A DNA stretch of 64,000 nt from Mesorhizobium prunaredense (GCF_900156895.1 NZ_FTPD01000034.1:201994-265993); one strand, 5' to 3'; shown: positions 16,716 to 26,490, numbered from the stretch's first letter. Made by a program: numbers and translations. The notes: a model not told the origin generated them from the letters alone.

Positions 16716-16916
16716 CGCGGGGGAACTCGACCTGCGCGCCAAAATAACTCTCCACCTCCGCCGAGCTGTGCAATTAGCATGGTAGCCGGAAATCCTTGAT
16801 CCAGAGCCGATTTTTGCGCGCGCCTCGCACCTAACTGCGTTAAAAGCGCTGTGGTCGGACCAGCGCCCTCGTGGAAGTGCCCCGCCGGCCGACTTCCTTG
16901 CCACGGGGCCTGATTC

Positions 16917-18173
16917 ATGACACCCGAACCTCACGCACCGCCCGACCGGCGCTATGCCGCCTTCCGGCACAAACCCTTCCTGAGCTATTGGGCGGCACGC
17001 TTCCTCGCCACATTCGCCACCCAGATCGTATCCGTCGCCGTCGGCTGGCAGGTGTACGACCTGACCCGCGATCCGTTCGATCTCGGCGTTGTCGGCATTG
17101 TCCAGTTCCTGCCTTCGCTGCTGCTGGTGCTGGTCACCGGGGTGGTCGCCGACCGTTTCGGCCGCCGGCTGATCATGGCGCTGATGGTGCTGCTGGAGGC
17201 GATCTGCGCGCTGGCCCTGCTGCTGCTGACGCTGCGCGGCCTTAGCGGACCGGGATTGATCTTCGGCGTGCTCGCCATGTTCGGCATCGCGCGCGCCTTC
17301 TTCGGACCGGCCGCGGCGTCGCTGTTCGCCAACCTTGTGCCGCCGGAGGATTTCGGCAACGCGATCGCCTGGAATTCGTCCGCCTGGCAGACGGCGACCA
17401 TCGTCGGACCGGTCGCCGGCGGCCTGCTCTACGGGCTCTCGGCGCAAGCGGCATACGGCACCGCTGCCGTTCTGATGTTTGTCGCCGCGGTGCTGGTCTT
17501 CACCATCCCAAAGCCTGCCCAGCGCAGCGAGACCGACAAGCCGACGATGCAGACCCTGTTTGCCGGCTTCGGCTATATCTGGAGCGAGAAGATCGTGCTC
17601 GGCGCCATTTCGCTCGATTTGTTCGCCGTGCTTTTGTCCGGCGCCACGGCGCTGCTGCCGGTCTATGCGCGCGACATCCTCGAACTCGGCCCATGGGGCC
17701 TGGGACTGTTGCGTTCGGCGCCGGGGATCGGCGCCATCTGCGTTGCCATCTGGCTGGCCGGACATCCGATCCGCAACCATGCCGGCGTGGTCATGCTCGG
17801 CTTCGTCGCGCTGTTCGGCGCCTTCACGGTGCTGTTCGGCCTTTCCACCATCACCTGGTTGTCGATCGCAGCGCTCGCCTTGCTCGGCGCCGCCGATATG
17901 TTCAGCGTCTACATCAGAGAGACGCTGATCCAGCTGTGGACGCCGGACAAGGTTCGCGGCCGCGTCAACGCCGTCAATCAGGTTTTCGTCGGCGCCTCCA
18001 ACGAGCTTGGCGAATTCCGCGCCGGCACCATGGCGGCATTGATCGGCACCGTGCCCGCGGTGGTGATCGGCGGCGTCGGGGCAGTCGTTGTCGCCGGGCT
18101 GTGGGCGGTGCTGTTCCCGCAGCTGCGCAAGGTCCGCCACCTCAACGGGCGAAACTGGCCCGGGGCGCGCTGA
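16917..18173 (+). CDS. MFS transporter (EntS-like, MFS_3)
   Basis: A 418-residue major facilitator with about eleven to twelve hydrophobic helices, similar to the enterobactin exporter EntS group. The N-terminal 'FLSYWAARFLATFATQIVSVAVGWQVYDLT' and the loop motif 'VVADRFGRRLIMALM' after helix 2 are typical. A late segment 'RETLIQLWTPDKVRGRVNAVNQVF' also fits this group. It is monocistronic, with convergent genes following. The exported compound cannot be predicted. Confidence 0.85.
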   Translation: MTPEPHAPPDRRYAAFRHKPFLSYWAARFLATFATQIVSVAVGWQVYDLTRDPFDLGVVGIVQFLPSLLLVLVTGVVADRFGRRLIMALMVLLEAICALALLLLTLRGLSGPGLIFGVLAMFGIARAFFGPAAASLFANLVPPEDFGNAIAWNSSAWQTATIVGPVAGGLLYGLSAQAAYGTAAVLMFVAAVLVFTIPKPAQRSETDKPTMQTLFAGFGYIWSEKIVLGAISLDLFAVLLSGATALLPVYARDILELGPWGLGLLRSAPGIGAICVAIWLAGHPIRNHAGVVMLGFVALFGAFTVLFGLSTITWLSIAALALLGAADMFSVYIRETLIQLWTPDKVRGRVNAVNQVFVGASNELGEFRAGTMAALIGTVPAVVIGGVGAVVVAGLWAVLFPQLRKVRHLNGRNWPGAR

Positions 18174-18189
18174 TCCGGGCAAAACCAGA

Positions 18190-18906
18190 TCACGACAGCG
18201 CCGGCTTGCCGAAGATCGTCTGCAGGAATTCGCCGAGCCAGCGCTTCAGATGCATGTCCCAGATCAGCCGGCCGCCGAGATGATCGCGACCGGGCTGCGC
18301 GCCGGGCAACTCGAAGCGATGTGCGCCGCGAACGACCCAGCGCTGCATCATCGCCCTGGTCAATTCGCCATGGAACTGGATGCCCCAGGCATTGTCGCCA
18401 TAACGAAAGGCCTGGTTGGGATAGGTTTCGGCCGTCGCCAGCAGCGTCGCGTCCTTCGGCAGCGAAAAGCCCTCGCGGTGAAACTGATAGACCATCTCAG
18501 GCCAGCGCATCAGCTTCTTGCCGTCCTCGGTCGCTGTCAGCGGATACCAGCCGATCTCGACCAGCCCCTCGCCATGACCCTCGACCTTGCCGCCAAGATG
18601 GTTGACCAGCATCTGCGCGCCTAGGCAGATGCCGAGCAACGGCCGGTTCTCCCTGAGCGGAATTTTTAGCCAGTCGGTCTCGCGGCGGACGAAATCGTCC
18701 TCGTCATTGGCGCTCATCGGTCCGCCGAACACCACAGTTCCGGCATGACCGTCCAGTGTTTCCGGCAAGGCGTCGCCGAGCGGCGGGCAGCGGAGATCGA
18801 GGTCGAAGCCTTCTTCGATAAGCATGTGGCCGACGCGCCCGGGGCTCGAACTCTCCTGATGCAGCACGATCAGGATTTTTGGTCTCGGCCTTGGCGTGGG
18901 TGGCAT
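18190..18906 (-). CDS. Class I glutamine amidotransferase domain protein
   Basis: A 238-residue stand-alone class I glutamine amidotransferase. The nucleophile Cys94 lies in PLLGICLGAQML, and the His179 and Glu181 of the triad lie in 'GIQFHGELT'. The N-terminal 'GTVVFGGPMSAND' matches the GMP synthase-like subgroup (YfeJ/GuaA_N type) often labelled glutamine amidotransferase or gamma-glutamyl hydrolase-like. No synthase partner domain is attached, so the acceptor is unknown. It begins 12 bases after the TerB-like gene stop. Confidence 0.82.
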   Translation of the reverse strand: MPPTPRPRPKILIVLHQESSSPGRVGHMLIEEGFDLDLRCPPLGDALPETLDGHAGTVVFGGPMSANDEDDFVRRETDWLKIPLRENRPLLGICLGAQMLVNHLGGKVEGHGEGLVEIGWYPLTATEDGKKLMRWPEMVYQFHREGFSLPKDATLLATAETYPNQAFRYGDNAWGIQFHGELTRAMMQRWVVRGAHRFELPGAQPGRDHLGGRLIWDMHLKRWLGEFLQTIFGKPALS

Positions 18907-18918
18907 CGGGGATCCCGT

Positions 18919-19398
18919 CTATTCGTCGCTCGACGTTCCAGCCGCGCCCGGCACTTTGGCGGCCGCCTTGCGGCGTGCCTCGACGCGGTCGTGGCGTTCG
19001 ACATCCATCAGTTCGGCGACCCGCCAGACGATATTGTCCTCGAGTTCGTGCAATTCGCCATCGGCATAAACGATTTCCCACATCAGGCCAATGAAGGCTT
19101 TTCGCGCGTCCGGATCGAGCTGACGCTTCAAAACGCTGGTGAAGGCGTAGAGGTCGATCGCCTCGTTGTCGGCCCGCTCGCCGGCAGCGGCAAGCGCGTC
19201 GAGCTCGTCGCCGCTGATCGAATAGCTTTCCGCCAGCACCGCCTTGAACCGCTCCCATTCGGCATCCTGACGCACGCCGTCGGCACTCATCACATGGTAG
19301 AGAAGGGCGGATGCGGCAACGCGCGGATCATCGGCGTTGTTGCGGGCGCGGCCGGCTGCCGGCAGGTCCTTCAGAAACGACAGAACGCGTTCGAACAT
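18919..19398 (-). CDS. TerB-like (tellurite resistance family) helical protein
   Basis: A 159-residue all-helical protein of the TerB superfamily. The pattern 'AASALLYHVMSADGVRQDAEW' and 'LMWEIVYADGELHELEDNIVWRVAELM' contains the paired acidic DG motifs typical of the family, near residues 36-43 and 108-115. The start at 19398 is preferred because GGGAAG lies 10 bases upstream; an ATG six codons earlier lacks this. The C-terminus is Ala/Arg-rich. It lies 45 bases after hemY. The role is unknown; TerB-like proteins are linked to stress and metal sensing. Confidence 0.78.
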   Translation of the reverse strand: MFERVLSFLKDLPAAGRARNNADDPRVAASALLYHVMSADGVRQDAEWERFKAVLAESYSISGDELDALAAAGERADNEAIDLYAFTSVLKRQLDPDARKAFIGLMWEIVYADGELHELEDNIVWRVAELMDVERHDRVEARRKAAAKVPGAAGTSSDE

Positions 19399-19443
19399 GT
19401 GATTCTTACTTCCCATCAGGCAAAACTATCAAGCGCAGCCAAA

Positions 19444-21045
19444 TCAAAACAATCGAAACTTGCGTGGTGATTTTTGGTCTTCGTCGTCCGGATCGACGCC
19501 GGGATCGTCGGGCAGCCGGGCCATTTCCTCCACCGGTTCGACAGCGTCGCCATCCGGCGGCACCGCGGCAAACGCCGTGGCGGTGACCGGCGCAACATCG
19601 TCTTCGCCAGTTTCCGATGCCCCCGCGGTGGTCGGTCTTTCGGCTGAACCAGCGGGGTTCAACTCGATCACATTTTCCTTTGCCGGCTTCGTTGGCGCCG
19701 CGATTGTCGGCACCGCAGCGTCCGGCGCATCCTCGTCACTGTCGATGAGCTGGCCGAGCCGCTCCATCGGCGCACGCCACTCGAAGGCGTCGAGCTTGCC
19801 GGTGATCGGCGACACCGGCGCCCAGCGTTCGGAGACGACGCCGTCGGCGACCCAGGCCGGATCGCGCGGCGCACGCACCGCCTTGGACAAAAGCTGCCGC
19901 ACCTTGCCCTGATCGCCGGTCTCGGCCTCCTCGATGTCGGCCAGAAGCAGATAGGCGCCTTCGCGGCGATCCATGCGGATGGCCGCCTCGGCCTCTTTGC
20001 GGGCGGTTGAAAAGTTCTGCGCGTCGAGCGCGGCGCGCGCCACCGCCAGCGACGATTCGGCGTGGTTCTTCTTCGTCTCCTGCAGCTTCTTCGCCCGGTT
20101 CAGCCGGTCGAGCACCGCATCGCCTGGCCGGGCGTGGGTGTAAAGCTCGGCGATCTCCGGATGCGGCTCGGCTTTCCACGCCGTTTCGAGGATCTTCGCG
20201 CCCTTGCGCACATCATTCTGTCTGAACAGCAGTTTGGCTGCGATCACCGCCGCCGGCGCGAAATCCGGCCGCAGCCGGTTGGCCTCCAGAGCAGCGGTTT
20301 TGGCGGCATTGGGATCGCTGTCGATCAGGGCCTGCGCCTTGGCGGTGAGCAGCACGGCGCGACGCCGGTTGGCGGCATCGCGCTCGATCTGCCGCGTCGA
20401 TTTCTGCGCCTCGACCAGTTTCAGCGCGCCGTCCCAGTCGCCGCGACCGGTCAGGTCTTCCAGTGTCGATTCGGCGGCCCAGGCCAGCTGCGGCGCCATC
20501 GCCGCGGCGCGGCCGGCGTAGTGCCGCGCCGCGTTGCGGTCGCCGAGGCGTTCGGCCTCGAGATAAAGCCCGCGCAGGCCGAGCAGCCGCATTTCGGGAT
20601 CGTCGAGCATGGTCTCGAATTTTTCGCGGGCACCCTCATGGTCGCCTTCAAGCAGCGAGGCTTGCGCCTCCAGCAATTGGATCAGCGGCTCCTGGTCGGA
20701 GCGGATCAACTTTGCCGCTTCCTTGGTCTTCTTGCGGGCGAGCGCTCCGTCACCGGCGCCGGCGGCAATCATGCCGGTCGACAGCGCCTGATAGCCGCGA
20801 TCGCGACGGCGCACGCGGAAATAGCGCGAGATGGTGTAGGGGCTGTTCCACAGCGCCTTGAGCAGCCACCAGACGATCATCACCGCGGCAACCACGGCAA
20901 CGACCGCCACCGCCGCCACCATCAGGCTGACCTGGTATTGATAGCCGCTGAAGGTGACGACCATCTCGCCCGGCCGGTCGGCCAGCCAGGCGAAACCCAG
21001 CCCGAGCGCGAAAACCACGGCGAGGAAAAGCAGAATGCGAATCAT
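19444..21045 (-). CDS. hemY: HemY-like membrane TPR protein of the heme cluster
   Basis: A 533-residue inner-membrane protein. Two N-terminal helices (residues 1-20 and about 40-65) are followed by the HemY N domain and TPR-like helical repeats facing the cytoplasm or periplasm, then an acidic Pro/Ala-rich tail. This is HemY_N, not the oxygen-dependent protoporphyrinogen oxidase of the same name. In alphaproteobacteria it is found beside the mitofilin gene, as here, where it follows 10 bases later. The exact role in heme synthesis is not settled. Confidence 0.85.
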   Translation of the reverse strand: MIRILLFLAVVFALGLGFAWLADRPGEMVVTFSGYQYQVSLMVAAVAVVAVVAAVMIVWWLLKALWNSPYTISRYFRVRRRDRGYQALSTGMIAAGAGDGALARKKTKEAAKLIRSDQEPLIQLLEAQASLLEGDHEGAREKFETMLDDPEMRLLGLRGLYLEAERLGDRNAARHYAGRAAAMAPQLAWAAESTLEDLTGRGDWDGALKLVEAQKSTRQIERDAANRRRAVLLTAKAQALIDSDPNAAKTAALEANRLRPDFAPAAVIAAKLLFRQNDVRKGAKILETAWKAEPHPEIAELYTHARPGDAVLDRLNRAKKLQETKKNHAESSLAVARAALDAQNFSTARKEAEAAIRMDRREGAYLLLADIEEAETGDQGKVRQLLSKAVRAPRDPAWVADGVVSERWAPVSPITGKLDAFEWRAPMERLGQLIDSDEDAPDAAVPTIAAPTKPAKENVIELNPAGSAERPTTAGASETGEDDVAPVTATAFAAVPPDGDAVEPVEEMARLPDDPGVDPDDEDQKSPRKFRLF

Positions 21046-21055
21046 CGGGTTGCCC

Positions 21056-22534
21056 TCACGCCTTCATCGCACTGGCGATCAGCGCGTCGACCTGCTTCTC
21101 GACCTCGATTCGCGCCTTCAGTTTGCCGGCAAAATCGGCGCCGGCAGCCTTCACCGCCTCGGGCAGCGTATCGTATTCGCTGAGCGCCTTGGCGTAATCG
21201 CCCTGGGTGACCGCCACCTCCATGCGGGCGACGGCTTCCGGAGCGCCAGCGCCTTCGACGGCACCGATCGGCCTGACCTTGACCAGCGATTGCGCGCTCG
21301 ACAGCAGGTTTTGCAGGAAGCCGGCATTCTGGTCGACGGGCTCGGAGGCAGCGACCATGGCATTGGCGGCGGCAGGCATTTCGGTTGCGATCTGCGACCG
21401 GGTCGGAACGCCCGTTTCGGCGTAGGCACGTAAGGCTGCGATCTCTGGAGCATCCGGCGCAATCGCCGCAAAGGTTTCGAGTTCGGCGGCGAATGGCGCG
21501 CCACGGTCGAGTGCCGCCTTCAGCGCCGATGCGGCGATGGCGAGCGCAACCTTCGGCTGCCCGGCCTGTGCCTCGACCTTGCCGGAAAGCTGCGACACCG
21601 ACTGTTCCAGCGCCGCAAGCCGGCCGTCCTGTGCCTTCGCCGTCTCACCGGCGGATTTCACCGCCGCGTCGAGCCCGGCCAGCTTTTCGTTCAGCGGTCC
21701 GAGATCGACCGGCGCCGTGTTGCCGGTCTGGCCAAGCGCCGAAACCGCCGTCTCGATCTGCCTGACCTTATCGCCGAGGGCTGCAAGACCGGCAGTGTCG
21801 CCTGCTCCGCCCTGCTCGATCGCCGATCTCAGCGCCGCGACATCCGTCTTGACCTGATCCAGCGCCGACGACAGCCCGTCCACCTTGGTCGAGGCATCAT
21901 TGTTGCCGGCTGTATCCTTGAGCCCGGCAATCTCGCTCTTCAGCGAAGCGATTTCGCTGTTGACGCCATCGAGCGACACGCCGCCCGGGGATGAATCGTC
22001 AGCCCCTGGCGCGCCGAGCAGGCCGGAAAACTGCAGCCCTGCGGCGGCAGCCAGCGCGATGACGCCGCCGATAATGCCGGCGGCGATGCCGTTGATGCCG
22101 CCACGCTTCGGCTGTGCTGCCATATCTTCAGTCCCTGTCTGGGTTTCCTTCGGCGCGTCTGCGGCGCTCGCCTTGGCCGATGCGTCGTCGAAACTGTAGT
22201 CGAAGGCCCGCTTCGCCGATGCCTCCGAGCCGGCCGGATAAGTTGGTTTGGGCCCTTCAGGACCTTTGGCGCCACCCTCTGCCGGCTGTTCAGAGCCGGC
22301 AGGCGGGGCCGCTTCGGCATGTTCCCACGGCTCGATGTCGGTCTGGTCGGCATGGACGGGTTCTTCAGGCGCTTCCGGCTGCGACGCGCTTGCCGCCTCC
22401 TCCGCCTTCGCCTCGTCGGTCCGCCCGTTGGCGGCATCCTCGTCGGCAACGCGCGAGACAGCGCCGGGCTCGAGCTCGATGGTCATCGGCTCGCGACGGC
22501 TTTTCGAATGCCGCATCTTCGGCGTCTTGACCAT
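21056..22534 (-). CDS. Mitofilin-family (alphaproteobacterial Mic60) membrane protein
   Basis: A 492-residue protein with a ~130-residue acidic, Pro/Glu-rich cytoplasmic head, one membrane helix ('GIAAGIIGGVIALAAAAGLQF') near residue 165, a long coiled-coil-like periplasmic region rich in Leu/Ala/Asp, and a C-terminal mitofilin signature ('VKVRPIGAVEG...ARMEVAVTQGDYAKALSEYDTLPEA'). Bacterial Mic60 shapes the inner membrane in relatives with intracytoplasmic membranes. The ATG at 22534 is preferred to one five codons upstream. It is between hemD and hemY, the standard order. Confidence 0.8.
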   Translation of the reverse strand: MVKTPKMRHSKSRREPMTIELEPGAVSRVADEDAANGRTDEAKAEEAASASQPEAPEEPVHADQTDIEPWEHAEAAPPAGSEQPAEGGAKGPEGPKPTYPAGSEASAKRAFDYSFDDASAKASAADAPKETQTGTEDMAAQPKRGGINGIAAGIIGGVIALAAAAGLQFSGLLGAPGADDSSPGGVSLDGVNSEIASLKSEIAGLKDTAGNNDASTKVDGLSSALDQVKTDVAALRSAIEQGGAGDTAGLAALGDKVRQIETAVSALGQTGNTAPVDLGPLNEKLAGLDAAVKSAGETAKAQDGRLAALEQSVSQLSGKVEAQAGQPKVALAIAASALKAALDRGAPFAAELETFAAIAPDAPEIAALRAYAETGVPTRSQIATEMPAAANAMVAASEPVDQNAGFLQNLLSSAQSLVKVRPIGAVEGAGAPEAVARMEVAVTQGDYAKALSEYDTLPEAVKAAGADFAGKLKARIEVEKQVDALIASAMKA

Positions 22535-22624
22535 GCTTGGGCTCCGCAAATTCGCTTCGGGATGGTTCAGAAAGGGTCTAGCACATCACCAAGCGGTGAA
22601 AAGGGGCGGCGTGATGACACGGGG

Positions 22625-23341
22625 TCAAGGCGACGTCCGCAAAAGCTCCAGCAGCGCCTCCTCGCTGGGCTCCGGCGCAACGCGGAGCTTCTCTGAGGCA
22701 ACAGTCTCCAAGGCTGCGGCGATACGTCCGGACAGGGCAAAAAAACATGTCCTTTTAAATGGCTCACGCAGCGCCGGCCGCCCGGCCAGTGCCTGCATCG
22801 CTGTGACCGCCTTGACCGAATAGAGCAGCACCACCTCGACCGGCAGGCCGGACAAGCGCGCAAGAACGGCCTCGTCGGAATAATCCAGCGCGACCGTGTC
22901 ATAGGTCTCGACGGCGCGAACCTGAACGCCTGCCGACTGCAGCCGCTGCTCGAAACCCGAATAACGCACCCGCCCGCACAAATAGACGATGGTTTGTCCG
23001 GCGTAATCGCCGGCAAGCGCATCCGCCAGCGCCTCGGCATCGCCCGGCCCTTCGCTGACGGACAGAAACCCGGCCGCACGGGCGGCCTGCGCTGTCCATC
23101 TGCCGACGGCATGGCAAGGCAAACCGGCGAGCGCCGTGCTGATTTCCTTCGGCGCATGGCGCACGGCATTGGCGCTGGTGACAGCAACGGCCGCGGCATT
23201 GGTTGCGACCCTGTCCGCATCGACCGGCAGCGCCACCGTTTCGGTCAGCGGCAGCAGGATCGGCTTAAAACCCAGGTCCTCGAGCCGCTGTGCCGTGCGC
23301 GAGGCGCCCGGCTCCGGCCTCGTCACCAGGACGCGACGCAT
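22625..23341 (-). CDS. hemD: Uroporphyrinogen-III synthase
   Basis: Closes and inverts hydroxymethylbilane to uroporphyrinogen III, 238 aa. The family is poorly conserved, but 'RVLVTRPEPGASRTAQRLEDLG', 'AVAVTSANAVRHAP' and 'VVLLYSVKAVTAM' are recognisable. The ATG at 23341 follows the hemC stop after one base, so the pair is coupled. An upstream in-frame extension inside hemC is not part of the protein. Confidence 0.88.
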   Translation of the reverse strand: MRRVLVTRPEPGASRTAQRLEDLGFKPILLPLTETVALPVDADRVATNAAAVAVTSANAVRHAPKEISTALAGLPCHAVGRWTAQAARAAGFLSVSEGPGDAEALADALAGDYAGQTIVYLCGRVRYSGFEQRLQSAGVQVRAVETYDTVALDYSDEAVLARLSGLPVEVVLLYSVKAVTAMQALAGRPALREPFKRTCFFALSGRIAAALETVASEKLRVAPEPSEEALLELLRTSP

Positions 23342-23342
23342 G

Positions 23343-24269
23343 TCAGGCCCAGCCGTCGAAGAATTTTTCGCCGGCCTTGGCCCGCACGGTCCTGGCGGCT
23401 TCATCGCCGATGCGCGCGCCATCTTGCGCCGGGCCTTCCGCCTTGACCTCATGGGATTGCGCGCCGTCCGGCGAGATGATCAGCCCGCCGAAGAAGACCG
23501 TTTCGCCCGATATCGTCGCATGGCCGGCAATCGGCGTGCGGCAGGAACCGTCGAGCGCCGCCAGGAAAGCGCGTTCGCAGGCCAGCGCCTGCCCGGTCGG
23601 CACGTCGTGGACTGCCGTCAGCATCCTTTCCACACCAAGGTCGCCGATGCGGCTTTCGATGCAGATCGCGCCTTGCCCCGGCGCCGGCGGAAAGCTGTCG
23701 AGCGGCATCAGGTCGGTGATGACATCTTCGAGCCCGAGCCGCTTCAGCCCGGCATAGGCAAGGATGGTGCCGTCGGCGACGCCCTCGTCGAGCTTGCGCA
23801 GCCGCGTCTGCACATTGCCGCGGAACATCACCACATTGAGATCCGGCCGCATCCGCCGGATCAGCGCCTGACGCCTGAGCGACGACGAACCGACCTTCGC
23901 GCCGTGCGGCAATCCGGCGATCGTTTTGGCCGCCTTGCCGACGAAAGCGTCGCGGGCATCCTCGCGCGGCAGGAAGGCAGACAGTTCCAGCCCGTCGGGC
24001 AACACGGTCGGCATGTCCTTCGACGAATGCACGGCGATGTCGATGCGGCGCGCCAGCAGCGCCTCCTCGATTTCCTTGGTGAACAGCCCCTTGCCGCCGG
24101 CTTCCGACAGCGGCCGGTCCTGGATGCGATCGCCGCTGGTCGAGATGACGACCACTTCGAATGCCTCAACCGGCATGCCGTGAGCGGCCATCAGCCGCGC
24201 CTGCGTTTCATGCGCCTGCGCCAGCGCCAGCGGGCTGCCGCGTGTTCCGATTTTCAAGGTTGTTTGCAT
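23343..24269 (-). CDS. hemC: Hydroxymethylbilane synthase (porphobilinogen deaminase)
   Basis: Joins four porphobilinogens into hydroxymethylbilane; 308 aa. Clear motifs are 'KIGTRGSPLALAQA' at the N-terminus, 'SSKDMPT', 'SSSLRRQA', and the dipyrromethane-cofactor Cys in 'DGSCRTPIAGHA' near residue 243. It heads the hemC-hemD-mitofilin-hemY operon and diverges from tsaD across about 100 bases that should hold both promoters. Confidence 0.95.
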   Translation of the reverse strand: MQTTLKIGTRGSPLALAQAHETQARLMAAHGMPVEAFEVVVISTSGDRIQDRPLSEAGGKGLFTKEIEEALLARRIDIAVHSSKDMPTVLPDGLELSAFLPREDARDAFVGKAAKTIAGLPHGAKVGSSSLRRQALIRRMRPDLNVVMFRGNVQTRLRKLDEGVADGTILAYAGLKRLGLEDVITDLMPLDSFPPAPGQGAICIESRIGDLGVERMLTAVHDVPTGQALACERAFLAALDGSCRTPIAGHATISGETVFFGGLIISPDGAQSHEVKAEGPAQDGARIGDEAARTVRAKAGEKFFDGWA

Positions 24270-24369
24270 GGCGCGCTGTCCGTGATAACCCCCGGCAGAT
24301 CGAGGCCGTTTCCGGGCTTTCTCCTAACGGGGAAAGGCTGGTTGCACAATCTCCAGGGATGGCAACGAA

Positions 24370-25458
24370 TTGATCCGCGTTCTGGGCATTGAGACGAGTT
24401 GCGACGAGACCGCCGCCAGCGTGGTAGCGCTGGACGGCGGCGGCGCGCCGAAAATCCTGTCCGATATCGTGCTCAGCCAGATCGAAGAGCATGCCGCCTT
24501 CGGCGGCGTCGTCCCCGAAATCGCCGCGCGCGCCCATGTCGAGGCGCTGGACGGCATCATCGTGGCCGCGCTTGCCGATTCGGGAGTCGATCTCGCCGAT
24601 ATCGACGCGATCGCTGCGACCGCCGGCCCCGGCCTGGTCGGCGGTCTGATCGTCGGTCTGATGACGGCCAAGGCGATCGCAGCCGCGGCGAACAAGCCGC
24701 TGATCGCCATCAACCACCTCGAGGGCCATGCGCTGACCGCGCGGCTGACCGACGGGCTCGACTTTCCCTATCTGTTGTTGCTGGTGTCCGGCGGCCACAC
24801 GCAGATCGTCGCGGTGCGTGGCGTTGGCGACTACCAGCGCTGGGCGACGACCATCGACGATGCGCTCGGCGAAGCTTTTGACAAGACGGCCAAGATGCTC
24901 GGCTTGCCCTATCCAGGCGGGCCGAATGTCGAGAAGGCGGCGGCGACCGGCGACGCCGCGCGCTTCGCCTTCCCGCGGCCGATGAAGGGCTCGGCGCAGC
25001 CCGATTTTTCCTTTTCCGGGCTGAAGACCGCCGTGCGACAGGCAGCAACGGCCATCGCCCCGTTGAGCGACCAGGACGTCGCCGACATCTGCGCCTCGTT
25101 CCAGGCGGCGGTGGCGGATGCGCTGGATGATCGTGTTTCGAGAGCGCTGAACCGTTTCCGCCAGGAGTTTCCGAGCGAGCTGAAGCCTGCGCTCGTCGTT
25201 GCCGGCGGTGTCGCCGCCAACCGGACGATCAAGACGACACTCGAAGCCCTGTGCGAAAAAGCCGGCTTTGCCTTCGTCGCGCCGCCGCTCAAACTCTGCA
25301 CCGACAATGCAGCGATGATCGCCTGGGCCGGCATCGAGCGGCTGCGCGCCGGCATATCGGGTGAAAACAGCGCCGACTTCGTGCCGCGTTCGCGCTGGCC
25401 GCTGGACAGCATCTCCGCTCCGATGGTCGGCTCGGGCCGGCGCGGAGCCAAGGCATGA
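24370..25458 (+). CDS. tsaD: tRNA N6-adenosine threonylcarbamoyltransferase TsaD
   Basis: Catalytic subunit for t6A37 in ANN-decoding tRNAs; 362 aa. It starts with the family motif 'VLGIETSCDETAASVV', has the metal-binding His pair in 'INHLEGHALTARL' near residues 115-119, and 'LLLVSGGHTQI'. The start is TTG at 24370; no ATG fits the conserved N-terminus. Its stop overlaps the gpsA ATG (ATGA). Confidence 0.95.
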   Translation: MIRVLGIETSCDETAASVVALDGGGAPKILSDIVLSQIEEHAAFGGVVPEIAARAHVEALDGIIVAALADSGVDLADIDAIAATAGPGLVGGLIVGLMTAKAIAAAANKPLIAINHLEGHALTARLTDGLDFPYLLLLVSGGHTQIVAVRGVGDYQRWATTIDDALGEAFDKTAKMLGLPYPGGPNVEKAAATGDAARFAFPRPMKGSAQPDFSFSGLKTAVRQAATAIAPLSDQDVADICASFQAAVADALDDRVSRALNRFRQEFPSELKPALVVAGGVAANRTIKTTLEALCEKAGFAFVAPPLKLCTDNAAMIAWAGIERLRAGISGENSADFVPRSRWPLDSISAPMVGSGRRGAKA

Positions 25459-26465
25459 GCGGTAGCGGGCACACGGCGCCAAGCGGCTGGCGCATTGCCG
25501 TGCTCGGCGGCGGTGCCTGGGGCACGGCGCTGGCGCTGGCCATGCTGCGCGCCGGTCATTTCGTCCGCCTTTATGCGCGCGACCCGGAGACCGTCACCGC
25601 GATCGACCGTGGCGAAAATCCTCGCTATCTGCCGGGCATCGTGCTCCAGGCCGGCATCGTGGCAACGAGCGACATCGAGGCTGCGCTCGACGGCGCCGAC
25701 TGCGTGCTGGCGGTGGCGCCGGCGCAGTCGCTGCGCGCCATGCTGGCCACCGCGAAAGCCCATATGCCGAAAGACGTCCCGCTGGTCCTCTGCGCCAAGG
25801 GCATCGAGCGCGACACCGGCGCGCTGCTGTCGGCGATCGCTGGAGAGATCCTGCCTGAAAATCCGGTCGCCGCCCTGTCCGGCCCGAGCTTCGCCACTGA
25901 CGTCGCCAGGGGGCTGCCGACGGCCGTGGTGGTCGCCGCCGGCAATGAGGGTCTGGCGGCCGACCTGGCCGCGCGCTTTTCGGCGCAGAATCTGCGCTGC
26001 TATTCGAGCGACGACGTTATCGGCGTCGAGATCGGCGGCGCGCTGAAGAACGTCTTCGCCATTGCCGCCGGCGCCGTCACCGGCGCCGAACTCGGCGCCA
26101 GCGCCCAGGCCGCCATGGTGACGCGCGGCTTTGTCGAATTGCGCCGCATCGGCGCTGCTTTCGGCGCCAGGCCGGAGACGCTGATGGGACTTTCCGGCCT
26201 AGGCGACCTGTTGCTCACCTGCTCGTCCGCCCAGTCGCGCAATTTCGCCTACGGGCTGGCGCTGGGGCAAGGCAAGCCACTTGCCGGGCTGCCCTTGGCC
26301 GAAGGGGTGCCGACGGCGGCGATCGCCGCCCGCATCGTCACCGAGCGCAACATCGACGCGCCGATCATCACCGCCGTCGCCGCCATACTGGACGGCACGA
26401 TCACCATCCGCCAGGCTGTGTCGGCGCTGATGACAAGGCCGCTGAAGACCGAAACCGACGTGTAA
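25455..26465 (+). CDS. gpsA: Glycerol-3-phosphate dehydrogenase (NAD(P)+)
   Basis: Reduces dihydroxyacetone phosphate to sn-glycerol 3-phosphate for phospholipids; 336 aa. The Rossmann motif 'VLGGGAWGTALA' is at about residues 16-27, 'ALSGPSFATDVARGLPT' is the family signature, and the catalytic Lys lies in 'GVEIGGALKNVFAIAAG'. The N-terminal ~14 residues (SGSGHTAPSGWR) are an extra polar head. It overlaps tsaD by four bases. Confidence 0.95.
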   Translation: MSGSGHTAPSGWRIAVLGGGAWGTALALAMLRAGHFVRLYARDPETVTAIDRGENPRYLPGIVLQAGIVATSDIEAALDGADCVLAVAPAQSLRAMLATAKAHMPKDVPLVLCAKGIERDTGALLSAIAGEILPENPVAALSGPSFATDVARGLPTAVVVAAGNEGLAADLAARFSAQNLRCYSSDDVIGVEIGGALKNVFAIAAGAVTGAELGASAQAAMVTRGFVELRRIGAAFGARPETLMGLSGLGDLLLTCSSAQSRNFAYGLALGQGKPLAGLPLAEGVPTAAIAARIVTERNIDAPIITAVAAILDGTITIRQAVSALMTRPLKTETDV

Positions 26466-26490
26466 TGTTGAACAATCCGGAGATGGAAAG

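Noticed and set aside
16527..18182. A 551-codon minus-strand frame opposite the MFS gene
   Set aside because: Gln/Arg/His-rich antisense of hydrophobic codons, no motif.
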